NCBI GenBank assembly: GCA_027563935.2
Contig: CM050446.2
Location: forward strand, 31,499,501-31,563,500
Length of the DNA stretch: 64,000 bases
Source of the DNA: Costus lasius
Lineage: Eukaryota > Streptophyta > Magnoliopsida > Zingiberales > Costaceae
Direction of reading: 5' to 3'
Part shown: positions 11,132 to 24,021 of the stretch, in pieces
How positions within the stretch are numbered: the stretch's first letter is position 1
How the letters are laid out: each line of letters opens with the position of its first letter
Program-made: the position numbers and the translations under genes
Notes under the pieces: model-generated
What the model was told of the DNA's origin: nothing
Databases searched by the model: none
What the model saw: the letters and a program-made list of their open reading frames with translations, nothing else

Positions 11132-12616
11132 ATCACTCTTTTTGAAATAAGGTGCCCCAAAACTATGTCTTCCCTAACCATGAAATGACACTTCTCCCAG
11201 TTAAGGACAAGGTTAGTTTCTTCACACCTCTGTAAAACTTAAGACAAATTAGCCAAACAATCATCAAAGGAAAAGCCATAAATAGAAAAATTATCCATGA
11301 AAACATCCATAAAATCTTCAATAAATTCAGAAAAAATTGCCATCATACACCTCTGAAAAGTAGTAGGTGCATTACACAATCCAAAAGGCATCCTTCTATA
11401 AGAAAAAGTACCATATGGGCAAGTAAAGGTGGTCTTATCTTGATCATCAGGGTGAATAGGAATTTGAAAAAATCCAGAATATCCATCAAGAAAACAAAAA
11501 TAAGAATGCTTAGCAAGTCTCTCAACCATCTGATCAATAAAAGGCAAGGGGAAGTGATCTTTCCTAGTGGCAGTATTCAATTTCTTATAATCAGTACACA
11601 TGCGCCAACTAGTAACTATTCTAACAGGTATCAATTCATTATCTTTATTTTTCATAACCGTGACACCCCCTTTTTGGGAACACAATGTACAGGACTTACC
11701 CACTTACTATCAGAGATAGGGTAGATAATACCTGCATCAAGCAATTTCAATACTTCCTTCTTTACAACTTCCTTCATAGATGGGTTGAGTCTTCTCTGGA
11801 AATCCACATGTGGCTTGTGCTCATCCTCCATATGAATCTTGTGCATACAAAAAGATGGATTAATTCGTTTCAAGTCATCGATGGTATACCCAATTACCTT
11901 TCTATGAACTCTCAACTCCTTCAAAAGAAAATCAGTCTCCCTTTCATTTAATTGAGCATCAATAATCACATGGTAAGTAGAGTTAGGACCAAGAAATTCA
12001 TATCTAAGGTTATCAGGTAAAGCTTTTAATTCAACTTTTGGAATCTTTTCTTTTTCATCATCAAATGTAGCACAATCCAAAATATCATGAGTTTCATCAC
12101 AAGAATCATCATCAAAATCATCAAAATCTTCATTAAAATCACCACAAGAATTTTTAGAAGAATCAGAATAAGAATCAGAAACAGAATCAGAAGGATCATC
12201 AAATAAAAACCCAAGATCATAAACCACATCATCAACAGCATGAACACTACAGCAAGAACTAGCATATGTAGGTTTTTTTAATGAATTATTCAAATCAAAC
12301 TCAATTTTGTTGTTATCAATATTCAGAGTCAGATTACCATTCTTCACATCAATAAGCGCTCCCGTAGTGGGTAAAAATGGTTTACCAAGGATAATAGGAA
12401 TTTTCGCATCTTCCTCCATCTCAAGAACCACAAAATCAGCAGGTACAAAATACTTACCAATTTGGATAGGAACATCCTCAAGAATACCTACAGGATACTT
12501 CACTGAGCGATCGGCGAGTTGCAAAGATATTGAAGTTGGCATAGGTGCTCCCATATCCAATTTCCTACACACAGACAAGGGCATTAGACTAACACTGGCT
12601 CCCAAATCACATAAGG
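11132..12616 (-). pseudogene. Gypsy1 protease C-part, linker and RT (broken, RT active site mutated)
   Basis: The right edge starts inside the protease active site (DLGASVSLMPLS, completed by 24022 onward). The retropepsin core follows (IPIILGKPFLPTTGA), then an acidic linker rich in Asp/Ser (about 12060-12250), a linker domain (VIGYTIDDLKRINPSFCMH) and RT (CTDYKKLNTATRKDHFPLPF, FCFLDGYSGFFQIPI, MPFGLCNAPTTFQRCMMAIF). The catalytic box reads FMDNFSIYG instead of the usual xxDD, a GAT to AAT change. A frameshift occurs near 11690. The left end is cut by copia1. Confidence 0.88.
12612..12616. repeat. TSD of the solo LTR, left copy (TAAGG)
   Basis: TAAGG precedes the LTR start TGTTAGTG at 12617 and recurs at 24022-24026 directly after the LTR end TTTCCCAACA. 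The gypsy1 protease frame is restored when one copy is removed. Confidence 0.88.
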
Positions 12617-14523
12617 TGTTAGTGTATATGCCCTAGGACCTAGTTTTGGTCCATCTTTGTAACTTAACTATGATATTTATATATCTTTCTGGCATTGTCA
12701 TTATCTATGTTTGTTTACATCTGCGATTATGTACTTACTTGATAATGTCCCTGGAGACAGATTGGATCTATGCTCAAATGAATGTCCCCAGTCGATGTAC
12801 CTTAGTGGATATGAGACAGCTATGGTACTTGTGAGACTAGTATATGGGCTGGTTAGGCACAAGGTGCTAACGCAGACATATGGGTATATCAGTGGTGGAT
12901 ATACTGGATAGACCCACTGTGAGGCAATGACTTGGTGTCATGAGTTATCCTCACAAGTGATAGGAGATGCATTGATCCCTTGACTTGAGGTCATTGGTCA
13001 TTCTATATGGTTAGGGACATGCTTTGATACAACCTAACACCTTGCCGTAGTTGGGAGGTAATAAAGGTTGTTATTGAGCATGTCACAACCCATATAAGAA
13101 GGTCAATGGACAGATAGCGGATTTGCCCCTTCTTGAGGGAAGCTTGATATCCATGGAGCTCCTCAATAGCTCTATGACTGAAAGTGTATGGCCATACCCA
13201 GGTGAAGACCTGATGTAGTCATAGCCATGTGATTGGGTGAAAACAAGTGATGACACACTTGTCCAATCGGATATCAGTTCGGCAAAGAGACTACAGTGCA
13301 TCTGTACCTAACTGCGATGATGGGGATGTCGATGTCGATATCCATTCTGATGGCTTGGGTAGCAGCGATGCACTGCTAGGTGCCACTCACTGCTTGTGGT
13401 AACCTTAGGTCACCACTGCTAACGTCAGAGGAACCTACAGGGTCGCACACCAAGATACTCGAGTTTTCATATTGATCGGGTAGCTTTTAGATCGAGTTAT
13501 TGGATAACTCGGATCTATTTGGGAGATTTCATCAGCACCGATGGGCCTGATGAGATGGAAGAAACTTATTAGAGCCGACTTCCATTTTTGGCATATTGAC
13601 CATATTAACCATGGTTAGGCTCATTTGACCTTGGGTTAATTTGGATTGGATCCAATGGCTTGGTCAACATGCATAATGGACTTTGGGCTAGGCCCATTGC
13701 TAAGTTGGGCTCACTAATAAGTTGTCATGAAGAGATTAGAGGCTTAAAGGGTATAATGGGGATGATTTAATAGGATAGGCGCCTATGGTATCCTAGTTGG
13801 ACTAGGATTTGCGCCTATGCCTTGTTTAGTATCTACTAGTGATTGATTTGATTTAGAATCTAATCTAATCACTTAAGATATTGAGATTTAATTGGGCGCA
13901 AGTGGGGCTGATTATTTACATAATTAGAATCCTAATTGGATTAGGATTTGCGCCCATACCCCATTAGGAAAACTTCTATCATGCATTGACTTGATGTTTG
14001 CGTATGGATGAGAAGTGTGCCTCTTTTGGAATGTGTTGGGCGCAATTTTCATTGGCTGATTAAGGCAATGTAATGGCGCATAATGAATTGATGATTTGAT
14101 CAAATTAATTGATTAAATGAACTCCTTAATTCATGCCAAAACATCAACACTTACCAAAGAACCCTAACCGCCTCTAAGTTCTATAAAAGAAACCCTTTGC
14201 CGCCCCTCTTGGTTGGATGAATTCCTTGGAGGCGTGAAGGACTTGAAGGGGGGCGACAACTTGGAGTTCTCTTCTCTTCTTCTTCCATCAAAGGCGCAAG
14301 CAAGCTTCTTCCTCCTTCCTCCTCCCTTTCCTTGGCGCAAAGGAACAAGAAGGCTTGCGGCGTTCCCTTCTCCTCTTCCTCCTTGGCGCATCACTCCTTG
14401 ATGGTGGCGCAAGTTGATTAGAGGAGTCTCCTAAGGTGTGGATCTTCTTCTTGAGGCTAGCACTGGGCGTGGAAGAAGAAGACTCGAGGCATCCGTGTGT
14501 GTGAGACTGTAGAGGGCGAACAC
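12617..14523 (+). repeat. Solo LTR of the copia2 family, left part
   Basis: Starts TGTTAGTGTATATGCCCTAG, the reverse complement of the copia2 LTR end, and can be followed through the LTR in the opposite orientation to copia2. The remaining 126 bp lie at 23896-24021 beyond copia2; the joined LTR is about 2.03 kb. It has its own TSD (TAAGG) and no internal region, so it is a solo LTR formed by LTR-LTR recombination. ORFs predicted inside are not supported. Confidence 0.85.
14519..14523. repeat. TSD of copia2, left copy (AACAC)
   Basis: AACAC precedes the LTR start TGTTGGG and recurs at 23891-23895 directly after the right LTR. Confidence 0.9.
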
Positions 14524-16407
14524 TGTTGGGAAACCTCGGGGACATTTTACAATTTTTCAAAGACACATACATACATTGCACAGCGGAAGAATGTCCCCGA
14601 AACAGGCCGGTCCCAAAAACCAGTGAAGATCGCATGCAAGGGGGTCGACACGATGAGTTAGAAAATACCTCAAAGCAAGATGAGGTCGATGTCGTGATAG
14701 GCGCCCAAGCGTGCGCCCTCTGCAGTCTCACACACACGGATGCCTCGAGTCCTCTTCTTCCACGCCCGGTGCTAGCCTCGGGAAGAAGATCCAAGCCTTA
14801 GGGAGATGCTCCAACCACCTTGCGCCACCAAGAGAGAAAGATGCGCCAAGTGGTAAGGAAGGAGAAGCTTGCGGCCACTTGATGGAAGAGGAAGAGATTG
14901 CGCCTTTTCTCCTTGCTCTCGCCCCCTTCTTATGTTCATGCCTCCAAGGATGAATCATAATAAGAGAGGGCGGCTAGGGTCACATATATAGGGCAAGAGG
15001 CGATTAGGGCAAGGGCTAGGATCATGACAAGTGTAGGGCTAGGATGAGGAGGTTTGATGTAAGGAAAGTCTCCAAGACTTTACCATAAACTTCATTCAAC
15101 CTTTCCATAATTGCCCAAGTACCATATCAGCCCAAGACATGCCTTAAAGGCATTCATACCATCAAGGGAGAAGGGATAGGCACAAATTGCTTCCTTAATG
15201 AAGCAATTTTGCCACCCTAACCCCATTATGCCCCTTAGGCGCCAATGGGGTTGGGTTTCTCCCCATTATACCCTTTTAGCCTCTCTTCTCTTCATGAGAG
15301 CTTGTTATTGGGCTTCATTGGATAATGAGCTAGCCCAAACTTCATCCTATGGGTTGATTAAGCATTTGGATCCAATCCAATGCAACCCTAATCCAAGTGT
15401 GACCAACCATGGTCAAATACGGGTCAACCTGCCAAAAATGAAGTTTGGCTCCAATAACATTCTTCCATCTCATCAGGCCCATTGGCGCTGATGAAATCTC
15501 CCAATTAGATCCGAGTTATCCAATAACTCGATCATAAGGCTTCCCGATCAATACGAGAACTCAAGTATCAAGGTGTGCGACCCTGTAGGTTCTTCTGACG
15601 CTGGCAGTGCTGACCAAAGGTCATCACAAGCAGTGAGTGGCACCTAGCAGTGCATCGCTGCTACCCAGGTCATTGGAATGGATATCGACATCGACATCCC
15701 CATCATCGCAACTAGGTACAGATGCATTACAGTCTCTTTGCCGGACTGATATCCGATTGGACAAGTGTGTCACCACTTGTTTTCACCCAATCACATGGCT
15801 ATGACTAAAACAGGTTCTTACCTGGGTATGGCCATACACTCTCAGTCATAGAACCATAAAGGAGCTCCATGGATATCATGCTTCCTTAGGGAAGGGGCAA
15901 ATCCTATGTCTGTCCATTGATCTTCTCATATGGGTCGTGACATGCTCAATAACAACCGTTATGACCTCCCAGCTACGGCAAGGTGTTGGGTTATATCAAA
16001 GCAAGTCCCTAACCATATAGAATGATCAATGACCTCAAGTCAAGGGATCAATGCATCTCCTGTCACTTATGAGGATAACTCATGACACCAAGTCATAGCC
16101 TCATAGCGGGTCTATCCAGTATATCCCAAATGATATACCCATGTGTCTGCGTTAGCACCACGTGCCTAACCAGCCCACATACCAGTCTCACAAGTACCAT
16201 AGCTGTCCCATATCCACTAAGGTACATCGACTAGGGATTATAATTCGAGCACAGATCCAATCTGTCTCCAGGGACATTATCATGTAAGTACACAATCGCA
16301 GGTGTAGTCAAACAATGATAACGACAATGCCAGAATGATATATAAATATCAGTGTTAAGTAGTACATAAGTTGACCAAAACTAGGTCCTAGGGCATATAC
16401 ACCAACA
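14524..16407 (-). repeat. Copia2 3' LTR (1884 bp)
   Basis: Runs from TGTTGGGAAACCTCGGGG to GCATATACACCAACA; same length as the right copy at 22007-23890. The polypurine tract of the element follows directly at 16408. Confidence 0.95.
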
Positions 16408-16424
16408 ATCTCCCACTTGCACTA
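16408..16424 (-). other. Copia2 polypurine tract
   Basis: On the minus strand the sequence next to the 3' LTR is purine-rich and carries AAGTGGGAGAT, as in copia1. Confidence 0.72.
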
Positions 16425-16428
16425 AGAC

Positions 16429-19400
16429 CTAGAAGTTGAGGAATCTCAACCCCATATCTCTAGCGTGACCATCATGCTTCTGCTGCGCCAAAGCCTTGGT
16501 CAATGGGTCTGCCAGATTGTTTTCTGTGTCTACTCTGCTAATCTTGACATCACCTCTGTCAATGATCTCTCTGATCAGGTGAAATCTTCTGAGTATGTGT
16601 TTGGATCTTTGATGAGACCGTGGTTCCTTGGCTTGTGCAATTGCTCCATTGTTGTCACAATAGAGTTCAATGGGATCCACTGCACTAGGAACCACCTGAA
16701 GATCAGATATGAACTTCCTTATCCAAACGGCTTCCTTGGCTGCCTCAGAAGCGGCCACATACTCTGCTTCGGTTGTAGAATCTGCTATGGTGGATTACTT
16801 AAAGCTCTTCCAGCATACAGCGCCTCCATTTATCTTGAACACATAGCCGGCCTGCGATCTAAAGTCGTCAAGGTCAGACTGGAATGATGCATCAGTATAG
16901 CCCTGCATACTGAGCTCTTCCTGTCCCCCATAGACCAAGAACAAATCCTTAGTTCTCCTCAGATACTTTAGGATGTTCTTTACAGCCACCCAGTGCTGCA
17001 GACCTGGATTGGATTGGTATCGGCTGGTTATGCTTACAGCATATGCCACGTCTGGTCTAGTACACAACATTGCATACATGATCGATCCCACTGCTGAAGC
17101 ATAAGGAATTCGACTCATGTCATCCCTCTTAGCCTGTGTTGTAGGACACTGGCTCTTTGAGAGAGTAAGGCCATGTCTTACTGGAAGGTATCCTTTCTTG
17201 GATTGCTCCAAGTTAAACCTCTCCAGGACCTTATCAATGTAGGTACTCTGACTAAGGGCCAGGAGCCTCTTGGATCTATCTCGGTAGATCCTCACGCCTA
17301 GAATATAGGCGGCCTCCCCTAAGTCTTTCATCTCAAAACATTTCCCCAACCATGTCTTCACAGCTTGAAGACTAGGGATGTCGTTTCCGATGAGCAGTAT
17401 GTCATCGACATACAAGACCAGAAAAATCACCAAGCTCCCATTGAATTTTCTATATACACAGGCGTCATCTTCGCTTTTGATAAAGCCATAATTTCTCACA
17501 GCTTCATCAAATCGAAGATTCCAACTTTGAGATGCTTGCTTTAATCCATAAATGGATCTCTTTAGCCTGCAGACCTTACTAGCCTCTGCAGGATGGATGA
17601 AGCCATCAGGTTGTGTCATGTACACATCCTCAGTCAGCTTCCCGTTAAGGAACGCTGTCTTCACATCCATCTGCCATATCTCATAGTCATGATATGCAGC
17701 TATAGCAAGCAGAATCCAAATGGACTTGATCATGGCAACTGGCGAGAAGGTTTCATCATAGTCCACCCCGTGGACTTGTTTAAATCCTTTAGCCACTAGT
17801 CTACCCTTATAGGTAACTATATTGCCATCCATGTCTGTCTTCTTCTTGAAGACCCATTTACACCCTATGGGTTTTACCCCATCAGACAGCTCAACCAAAT
17901 CCCAGACTTGGTTAGCCGACATGGAGTCCATCTCGGATCGCATGGCGTCAAGCCATCTCTCGGAGTCCGGTCCACTGACCGCCTCATCATAGGTTCTGGG
18001 TTCATCCTCAATGATGAAAATTCCATTGTGTTGGGTCGGCAGCGACCCGTACCTCTCAGGTGCACGACGAATCCTCCCAGACCTACGTGGGACCTGTGTC
18101 TGAGCCTCAGGTTGTATAACAACCGGTGCAGGTGGCTCAGATTCCATCTCTTTGTCTTGTGGTTGCACTTGGACCTCATCCAAGTCAAACTCCCTCCCAC
18201 TAACTTCTTTGATAAGAAATTCTTTCTCTAGAAAGACAGCACCCCGAGCAACAAAAACTTTGTTGTCGGTTGGGACATAGAAGTAGTATCCTTTAGTTTC
18301 TTTAGGATACCCCACAAATACACACTTATCAGATCTAGGTTCTAGCTTGCTAGAATCCTGACGTTTGACATAAGCCTCACATCCCCAGATCCTGATAAAC
18401 GTGAGATTAGGGCGTCTCCCACTCCATACCTCGTATGGTATTTTGGAGACACTCTTAGATGGAACATTATTCAGTATCAGAGAAGCTGTCTCTAGTGCAT
18501 GCCCCCAGAATGAGGGAGGTAGAGTTGCATGACTCATCATAGATCGAACCATATCCAATAAAGTTCGATTTCTCCTTTCAGACACACCATTCCTTTGAGG
18601 TGTTCCAGGAGGAGTGAGTTGGGATATGATCCCAGACTCTCTCAGATAGTCAAAGAACTCTCCACTCAGGTATTCTCCACCTCGATCTGATCGAAGAGCT
18701 TTAATGGATCTTCCAAGCTGGTTCTCTACTTCATTCTTGAACTCCTTGAATTTCTCAAAGGACTCAGATTTATGTCTGATTAAGTAGACATATCCATACC
18801 TACTGAAGTCATCAGTGAAGGTGATGAAGTAGTTGTACCCTCCTCTGGCTTGTTTATTGAAAGGCCCACACACATCAGTATGTATGAGATCCAATAAACC
18901 CCCTGCCTTCTCACCAATCTTGGTGAAGGGTGCCTTTGTCATTTTCCCTAATAAACAAGGTTCACAGGTATCAAATTCCTCCAAGGAACTTGAATCTAAC
19001 AATCCATTTGCATGGAGTTGTTGGATGCGATTTTTGTTTATATGGGCTAATCGACAGTGCCATAGGAAAGCACCAACTGAACCACTCAGTTTGGTCCTTT
19101 TATTACTTATGTTACAGATAGAACTTTCCATATCCAAGATATATAGACCATTGCACAAAGTACCCTTCCCATAGAACATATTTGCAAATGAAAAAGAACA
19201 AGAGTTCTTATTTATTTCAAACTTAAATCCCTTCTTTGCTAAGCAAGGAATGGATACAATGTTCTTAGTAAGTGAAGGTACACAAAAGCAATTATCTAGT
19301 TCTAATTGAAGTCCAGAAGGCAAGGAGAGAGTCAAAACGCCTACAGCAACAGCAGCAACCTGTGCCCCGTTTCCAACGCGTAGGTCAATCTCTCCAGGCC

Positions 19401-20348
19401 GCACCGATCTACTTTTCTTGAGCCCCTGCATATTTGTACAAATATGAGCTCCACATGCGGTATCCAATACCCATGACATATAAGTAGAAAGGTTGACTTC
19501 TGTAACATAAATACCTGAGCTAGAAGTTAAGGCCAAGCCTTTCTTCTCCTCATTCTGAAGTTGCCTGCAGTCCTTTCTCCAGTGACCCTGCTCGCCACAG
19601 TGGAAACACCTCTGTTCCTTTGACTTCTTCGCCCTTTTCTTCAGTGCTTTGGTAGGACCTCTGGCACTGCTCTTAGCACGTGCCTTACCCTTCTTCTTTA
19701 TCTTCTTGGTCGCAGGGACCAAAAGAACAGAATTGGGTTTGGTCTTACCCATCTCTCGCTCGACTGTTTGGGCATATTCATCAATTCCTCCCGTGTGCAC
19801 TCAATCCGGTTCATGTTGAAGTTAATGATAAACGGACTGAAGCTAGGGGGCAGGGAATGAAGAATAAGATCCACAACCAGCTCGTTGTCTATGGTGTGTC
19901 CCAGTCTCCTGAGATGATCCACATTCCCAATGAGTTTGAGAACATGGGGTCTCACTGGTGCACCTTCAGACAACTTGCACCGAAAGACTGCTTTGGCGGT
20001 GTCAAATCTCTCAGTTCTAGCCTGAGCCTCGAACATCTGTTTCAGACGAGTAATCATCTGAAAAGTGTTCTGCTCCTCATATTGCACCTGCAGTTCAGGT
20101 GCCATACTGGCTAGCATAAGACATGCAACCTCCAAAGAGTCATCCTGATGCTTTCTAAAAGCATCTCTGTCTGCCGTTCGGGCATTAGGCGGAGGAGCCG
20201 CAGGAAGAGGCTGTTCAAGGACATACAGCTTCTTCTCGAGCTTGAGGACTATCCTCAAATTCCGATGCCAGTCCATAAAGTTAGTTCCAACTAACTTATC
20301 CTTATCAAGGAGTGATCGCAGTGATAATCCGCCAGTGTTTGTAGCCAT
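16429..20348 (-). pseudogene. Copia2 gag-pol polyprotein, one frameshift and one stop
   Basis: Gag starts at ATG 20348 (MATNTGGLSLRSLLDKDKLV) and runs open to about 19780, where a small indel next to NFNMNRIECTREEL shifts the frame. The next open stretch (19800-16795, about 1000 residues) has the zinc knuckle CFHCGEQGHWRKDC, protease WVLDTACGAHIC, integrase zinc finger (HCRLAH ... CEPCLLGK), DDE residues (TDVCGPF, RSDRGGEY, GVSERRNR), RT with FLVLYVDDILLI and most of RNase H. A TAA at 16795-16797 (in place of Gln or Lys after WKSFK) separates the last 109 residues, which are in the same frame. With two lesions in 3.9 kb, this is the least damaged polyprotein in the window. Confidence 0.92.
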
Positions 20349-21993
20349 TGTTCTACAACACCCAAGAAGAACAGATTAGTACTACTTCGAATCATTTAAA
20401 CTGGACTTGTTTTAAATGACCATGGCTCCCACTATTTTAAATTCGAATTGACAACCCACAAAGTCAATCGGGAAGTTTAAAACTTCCTAGTGAGATGGGA
20501 TCCTTATTTCACATGAGGCTTCGCGTCCCACGAGGGTGGGATGAGATGCACAAAGTAACCCATGCTTCCTAAGGTGGGCGCGCCGGCCGGTTGCTCCAAG
20601 CAACTCCCCTTGTTGAGACAGTCTGGGCATTTCATGTCCAGCGAGGGCTGGATACAACATGAAACCTTTACCTCTCAACGATGCCTCTAGACTTTCACCA
20701 TGTGCCCAGCACATGTGAATTTCTAGTCAAGTCCATTCCTAACCGTTATGCCCAGGGCCAACGAGTTTCCTTGCGAAGGCACGTCCAGGTTAAAACTGGA
20801 CTGGGGAAACCATTGCCACCACGCACTTTCTAAAGATAAGTGGGTGTGTCCCACGAGGGTGGGAAACAATTCACAACTCCACTGATCGATAGCTTAGTGA
20901 GGGCTACGCGTTAGAAGGCTACCAGACTTGATATTTTAATTGAGGGTTTTTAAGGTCTCATCAGTTTTATCTTATGTCTAACAATACAGGCATGCAATCC
21001 TATAGTGATAACATAATGATAAAACTTCATAGGCATGCTTTTAGCAGATAAGGAAAGCAGTAAAAGATGATGTGATCAAAGCCCTTTCAAGACATTGAAC
21101 CAACCCATGCCAAAAGGAGGTTCAACTCTTGACATAGGACTCAAGCCCCTATGATAGACCTATCTTAGCCGCCCTCTATCTTGGTCTTCAAGGTTGGCTC
21201 CAAGGTCCTTCCTTCATGGCTTAGCTCTCAAACCTTAAGGGTGGACCTCAAAGGTTCGGCCAATGCCATGGTCTTCCTCCAAGGAGAATGCGCCTCAATG
21301 AAAGATGCCAAGTTAGCTAGCTCTCAAACCCAAGGGTTCGGCCATGCCAAACTTGTGCCATCAAGCAAGGTTGCGCCTTTTCCTTGATGCTTGTTGCGCC
21401 ACCATCCAAGGTGAGCCAACTTCATGCATGCGCCAAGCTCCAAGTACATGCGCTACCCTAGTCTTCTTAAAAGCAAAAAAGAAAAGCGGCACGCAGGCCT
21501 CACAAGGATACATCACAGGCATGCAAAGGGGGCTTGACTAATGATCACAACATTATGCACAATCAAGGTATTTACTCATGCAATTCTACATGCTCATGAA
21601 AAACATAAAATCTGAAATTTTACTTTTTCATTAAAACCAGTCTCTTTTTCTCATCTTCTTCTCACAAATCTTTTGGTTAATTGCGATTTATTTTTCAAGA
21701 TGATTTCAGAGATCCTTTCGGCTGGCAATTTTGTCAGATCAAGAGACTTGGCCAGTCCGAAGACACAATGCCCGTCCTACTTGACAAAACTACGTACGCC
21801 TTTGATCTTTAAATCAGACAAGAAAAATAGTCCAAAAATCCAAAAGAGATTGAGAGGATGATAGAAACAAGAAACCCTAATTTTTCCTACTTAGAAAAAT
21901 CGTTTGCTATGCATTATGCTATTTTTCGAAAATAGAGATATGGCATGTGAGCATGAAAGAAAAGCATAAAACATCGTTCGAGTCTTGCAAGTC
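20349..21993 (-). ncRNA. Copia2 5' leader with three conserved hairpins
   Basis: A 1.6-kb non-coding leader. As minus-strand RNA it has three 6-bp-stem hairpins with the same CCUC loop: 20526-20541 (UCCCAC/GUGGGA), 20637-20652 (UCCAGC/GCUGGA) and 20849-20864 (UCCCAC/GUGGGA). Copia3 shows the same three at 28603-28618, 28714-28729 and 28926-28941. Copia1 shows shorter versions at equivalent places. Stem changes are compensated (CAC/GUG against AGC/GCU). The short ORFs here are not conserved. Function is not known to me. Confidence 0.6.
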
Positions 21994-22005
21994 CCTCTGA
22001 TACCA
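21994..22005 (-). other. Copia2 primer binding site (initiator tRNA-Met)
   Basis: The minus strand reads TGGTATCAGAGG, one base different from the usual tRNA-iMet complement, one base away from the 5' LTR. Confidence 0.88.
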
Positions 22006-22006
22006 C

Positions 22007-23890
22007 TGTTGGGAAACCCCGGGGACATTTTACAATTTTTCAAAGACACATACATACATTGCACAGCGAAAGAATGTCCCCGAAACAGGCCGGTCCCAAA
22101 AACCAGTGAAGATCGCATGCAAGGGGGTCGACACGATGAGTTAGAAAATACCTCAGAGCAAGATGAGGTCGATGTCGTGATAGGCGCCCAAGCGTGCGCC
22201 CTCTGCAGTCTCACACACACGGATGCCTCGAGTCCTCTTCTTCCACGCCCGGTGCTAGCCTCGGGAAGAAGATCCAAGCCTTAGGGAGATGCTCCAACCA
22301 CCTTGCGCCACCAAGAGAGAAAGATGCGCCAAGTGGTAAGGAAGGAGAAGCTTGCGGCCACTTGATGGAAGAGGAAGAGATTGCGCCTTTGCTCCTTGCT
22401 CTCGCCCCCTTCTTATGTTCACGCCTCCAAGGATGAATCATAATAAGAGAGGGCGGCTAGGGTCACATATATAGGGCAAGAGGCGATTAGGGCAAGGGCT
22501 AGGATCATGACAAGTGTAGGGCTAGGATGAGGAGGTTTGATGTAAGGAAAGTCTCCAAGACTTTACCATAAACTTCATTCAACCTTTCCATAATTGCCCA
22601 AGTACCATATCAGCCCAAGACATGCCTTAAAGGCATTCATACCATCAAGGGAGAAGGGCTAGGCGCAAATTGCTTCCTTAATGAAGCAATTTTGCCACCC
22701 TAACCCCATTATGCCCCTTAGGCGCCAATGGGGTTGGGTTTCTCCCCATTATACCCTTTTAGCCTCTCTTCTCTTCATGAGAGCTTGTTATTGGGCTTCA
22801 TTGGATAATGAGCTAGCCCAAACTTCATCCTATGGGTTAATTAAGCATTTGGATCCAATCCAATGCAACCCTAATCCAAGTGTGACCAACCATGGTCAAA
22901 TACGGGTCAACCTGCCAAAAATGAAGTTTGGCTCCAATAACATTCTTCCATCTCATCAGGCCCATTGGCGCTGATGAAATCTCCCAATTAGATCCGAGTT
23001 ATCCAATAACTCGATCATAAGGCTTCCCGATCAATACGAGAACTCAAGTATCAAGGTGTGCGACCCTGTAGGTTCTTCTGACGCTGGCAGTGCTGACCAA
23101 AGGTCATCACAAGCAGTGAGTGGCACCTAGCAGTGCATCGCTGCTACCCAGGTCATTGGAATGGATATCGACATCGACATCCCCATCATCGCAACTAGGT
23201 ACAGATGCATTACAGTCTCTTTGCCGGACTGATATCCGATTGGACAAGTGTGTCACCACTTGTTTTCACCCAATCACATGGCTATGACTAAAACAGGTTC
23301 TTACCTGGGTATGGCCATACACTCTCAGTCATAGAACCATAAAGGAGCTCCATGGATATCATGCTTCCTTAGGGAAGGGGCAAATCCTATGTCTGTCCAT
23401 TGATCTTCTCATATGGGTCGTGACATGCTCAATAACAACCGTTATGACCTCCCAGCTACGGCAAGGTGTTGGGTTGTATCAAAGCAAGTCCCTAACCATA
23501 TAGAATGATCAATGACCTCAAGTCAAGAGATCAATGCATCTCCTGTCACTTATGAGGATAACTCATGACACCAAGTCATAGCCTCATAGCGGGTCTATCC
23601 AGTATATCCCAAATGATATACCCATGTGTCTGCGTTAGCACCACGTGCCTAACCAGCCCACATACCAATCTCACAAGTACCATAGCTGTCCCATATCCAC
23701 TAAGGTACATCGACTGGGGATTATAATTCGAGCACAGATCCAATCTGTCTCCAGGGACATTATCATGTAACTACACAATCGCAGGTGTAGTCAAACAATG
23801 ATAACGACAATGCCAGAATGATATATAAATATCAGTGTTAAGTAGTACATAAGTTGACCAAAACTAGGTCCTAGGGCATATACACCAACA
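22007..23890 (-). repeat. Copia2 5' LTR (1884 bp)
   Basis: TGTTGGGAAACCCCGGGG to CATATACACCAACA, followed by the TSD AACAC. About a dozen single-base differences from the left LTR, no indel seen. Confidence 0.95.
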
Positions 23891-23895
23891 AACAC

Positions 23896-24021
23896 TTGGA
23901 CGCTTACCTCGACATCTTCATTAGGTTTTTGGGACTGGCCTGTTTCGGGGATATTATTCCGCTGCGTATGTAATCTCTATAATGCCAAAATTTATAAAAA
24001 TATCCCCGGGGTTTCCCAACA
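23896..24021 (+). repeat. Solo LTR of the copia2 family, right part (126 bp)
   Basis: Ends in CCCCGGGGTTTCCCAACA, the reverse complement of the copia2 LTR start. It is followed by TAAGG, the TSD shared with 12612-12616. Confidence 0.85.

Larger units (their letters stand above)
14524..23890 (-). mobile_element. Copia2: full-length Ty1/copia retrotransposon inserted in a solo LTR of its own family
   Basis: A 9.37-kb element with two 1884-bp LTRs that differ at only about a dozen positions by eye (below 1 percent). It has the initiator tRNA-Met PBS, a 1.6-kb leader, gag-pol, a polypurine tract (16408-16424) and the TSD AACAC. It lies in the opposite orientation to the LTR it entered, which makes a long imperfect inverted repeat around 14260-14800. 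It is related to copia1 in its protein (same domain order, similar motifs) but its LTRs are a different family. Copia3 has the same LTR family. Confidence 0.95.

Noticed and set aside
12052..12250. Asp/Ser-rich low-complexity segment as a separate acidic protein
   Set aside because: It is in frame with protease and RT of gypsy1 and is the usual linker; the other-strand ORFs are shadows.
14526..15491. Several ORFs of 75-170 codons, some repeated at 21985-22974
   Set aside because: They fall in the two copia2 LTRs or the solo LTR and overlap on both strands. No domain is recognisable.
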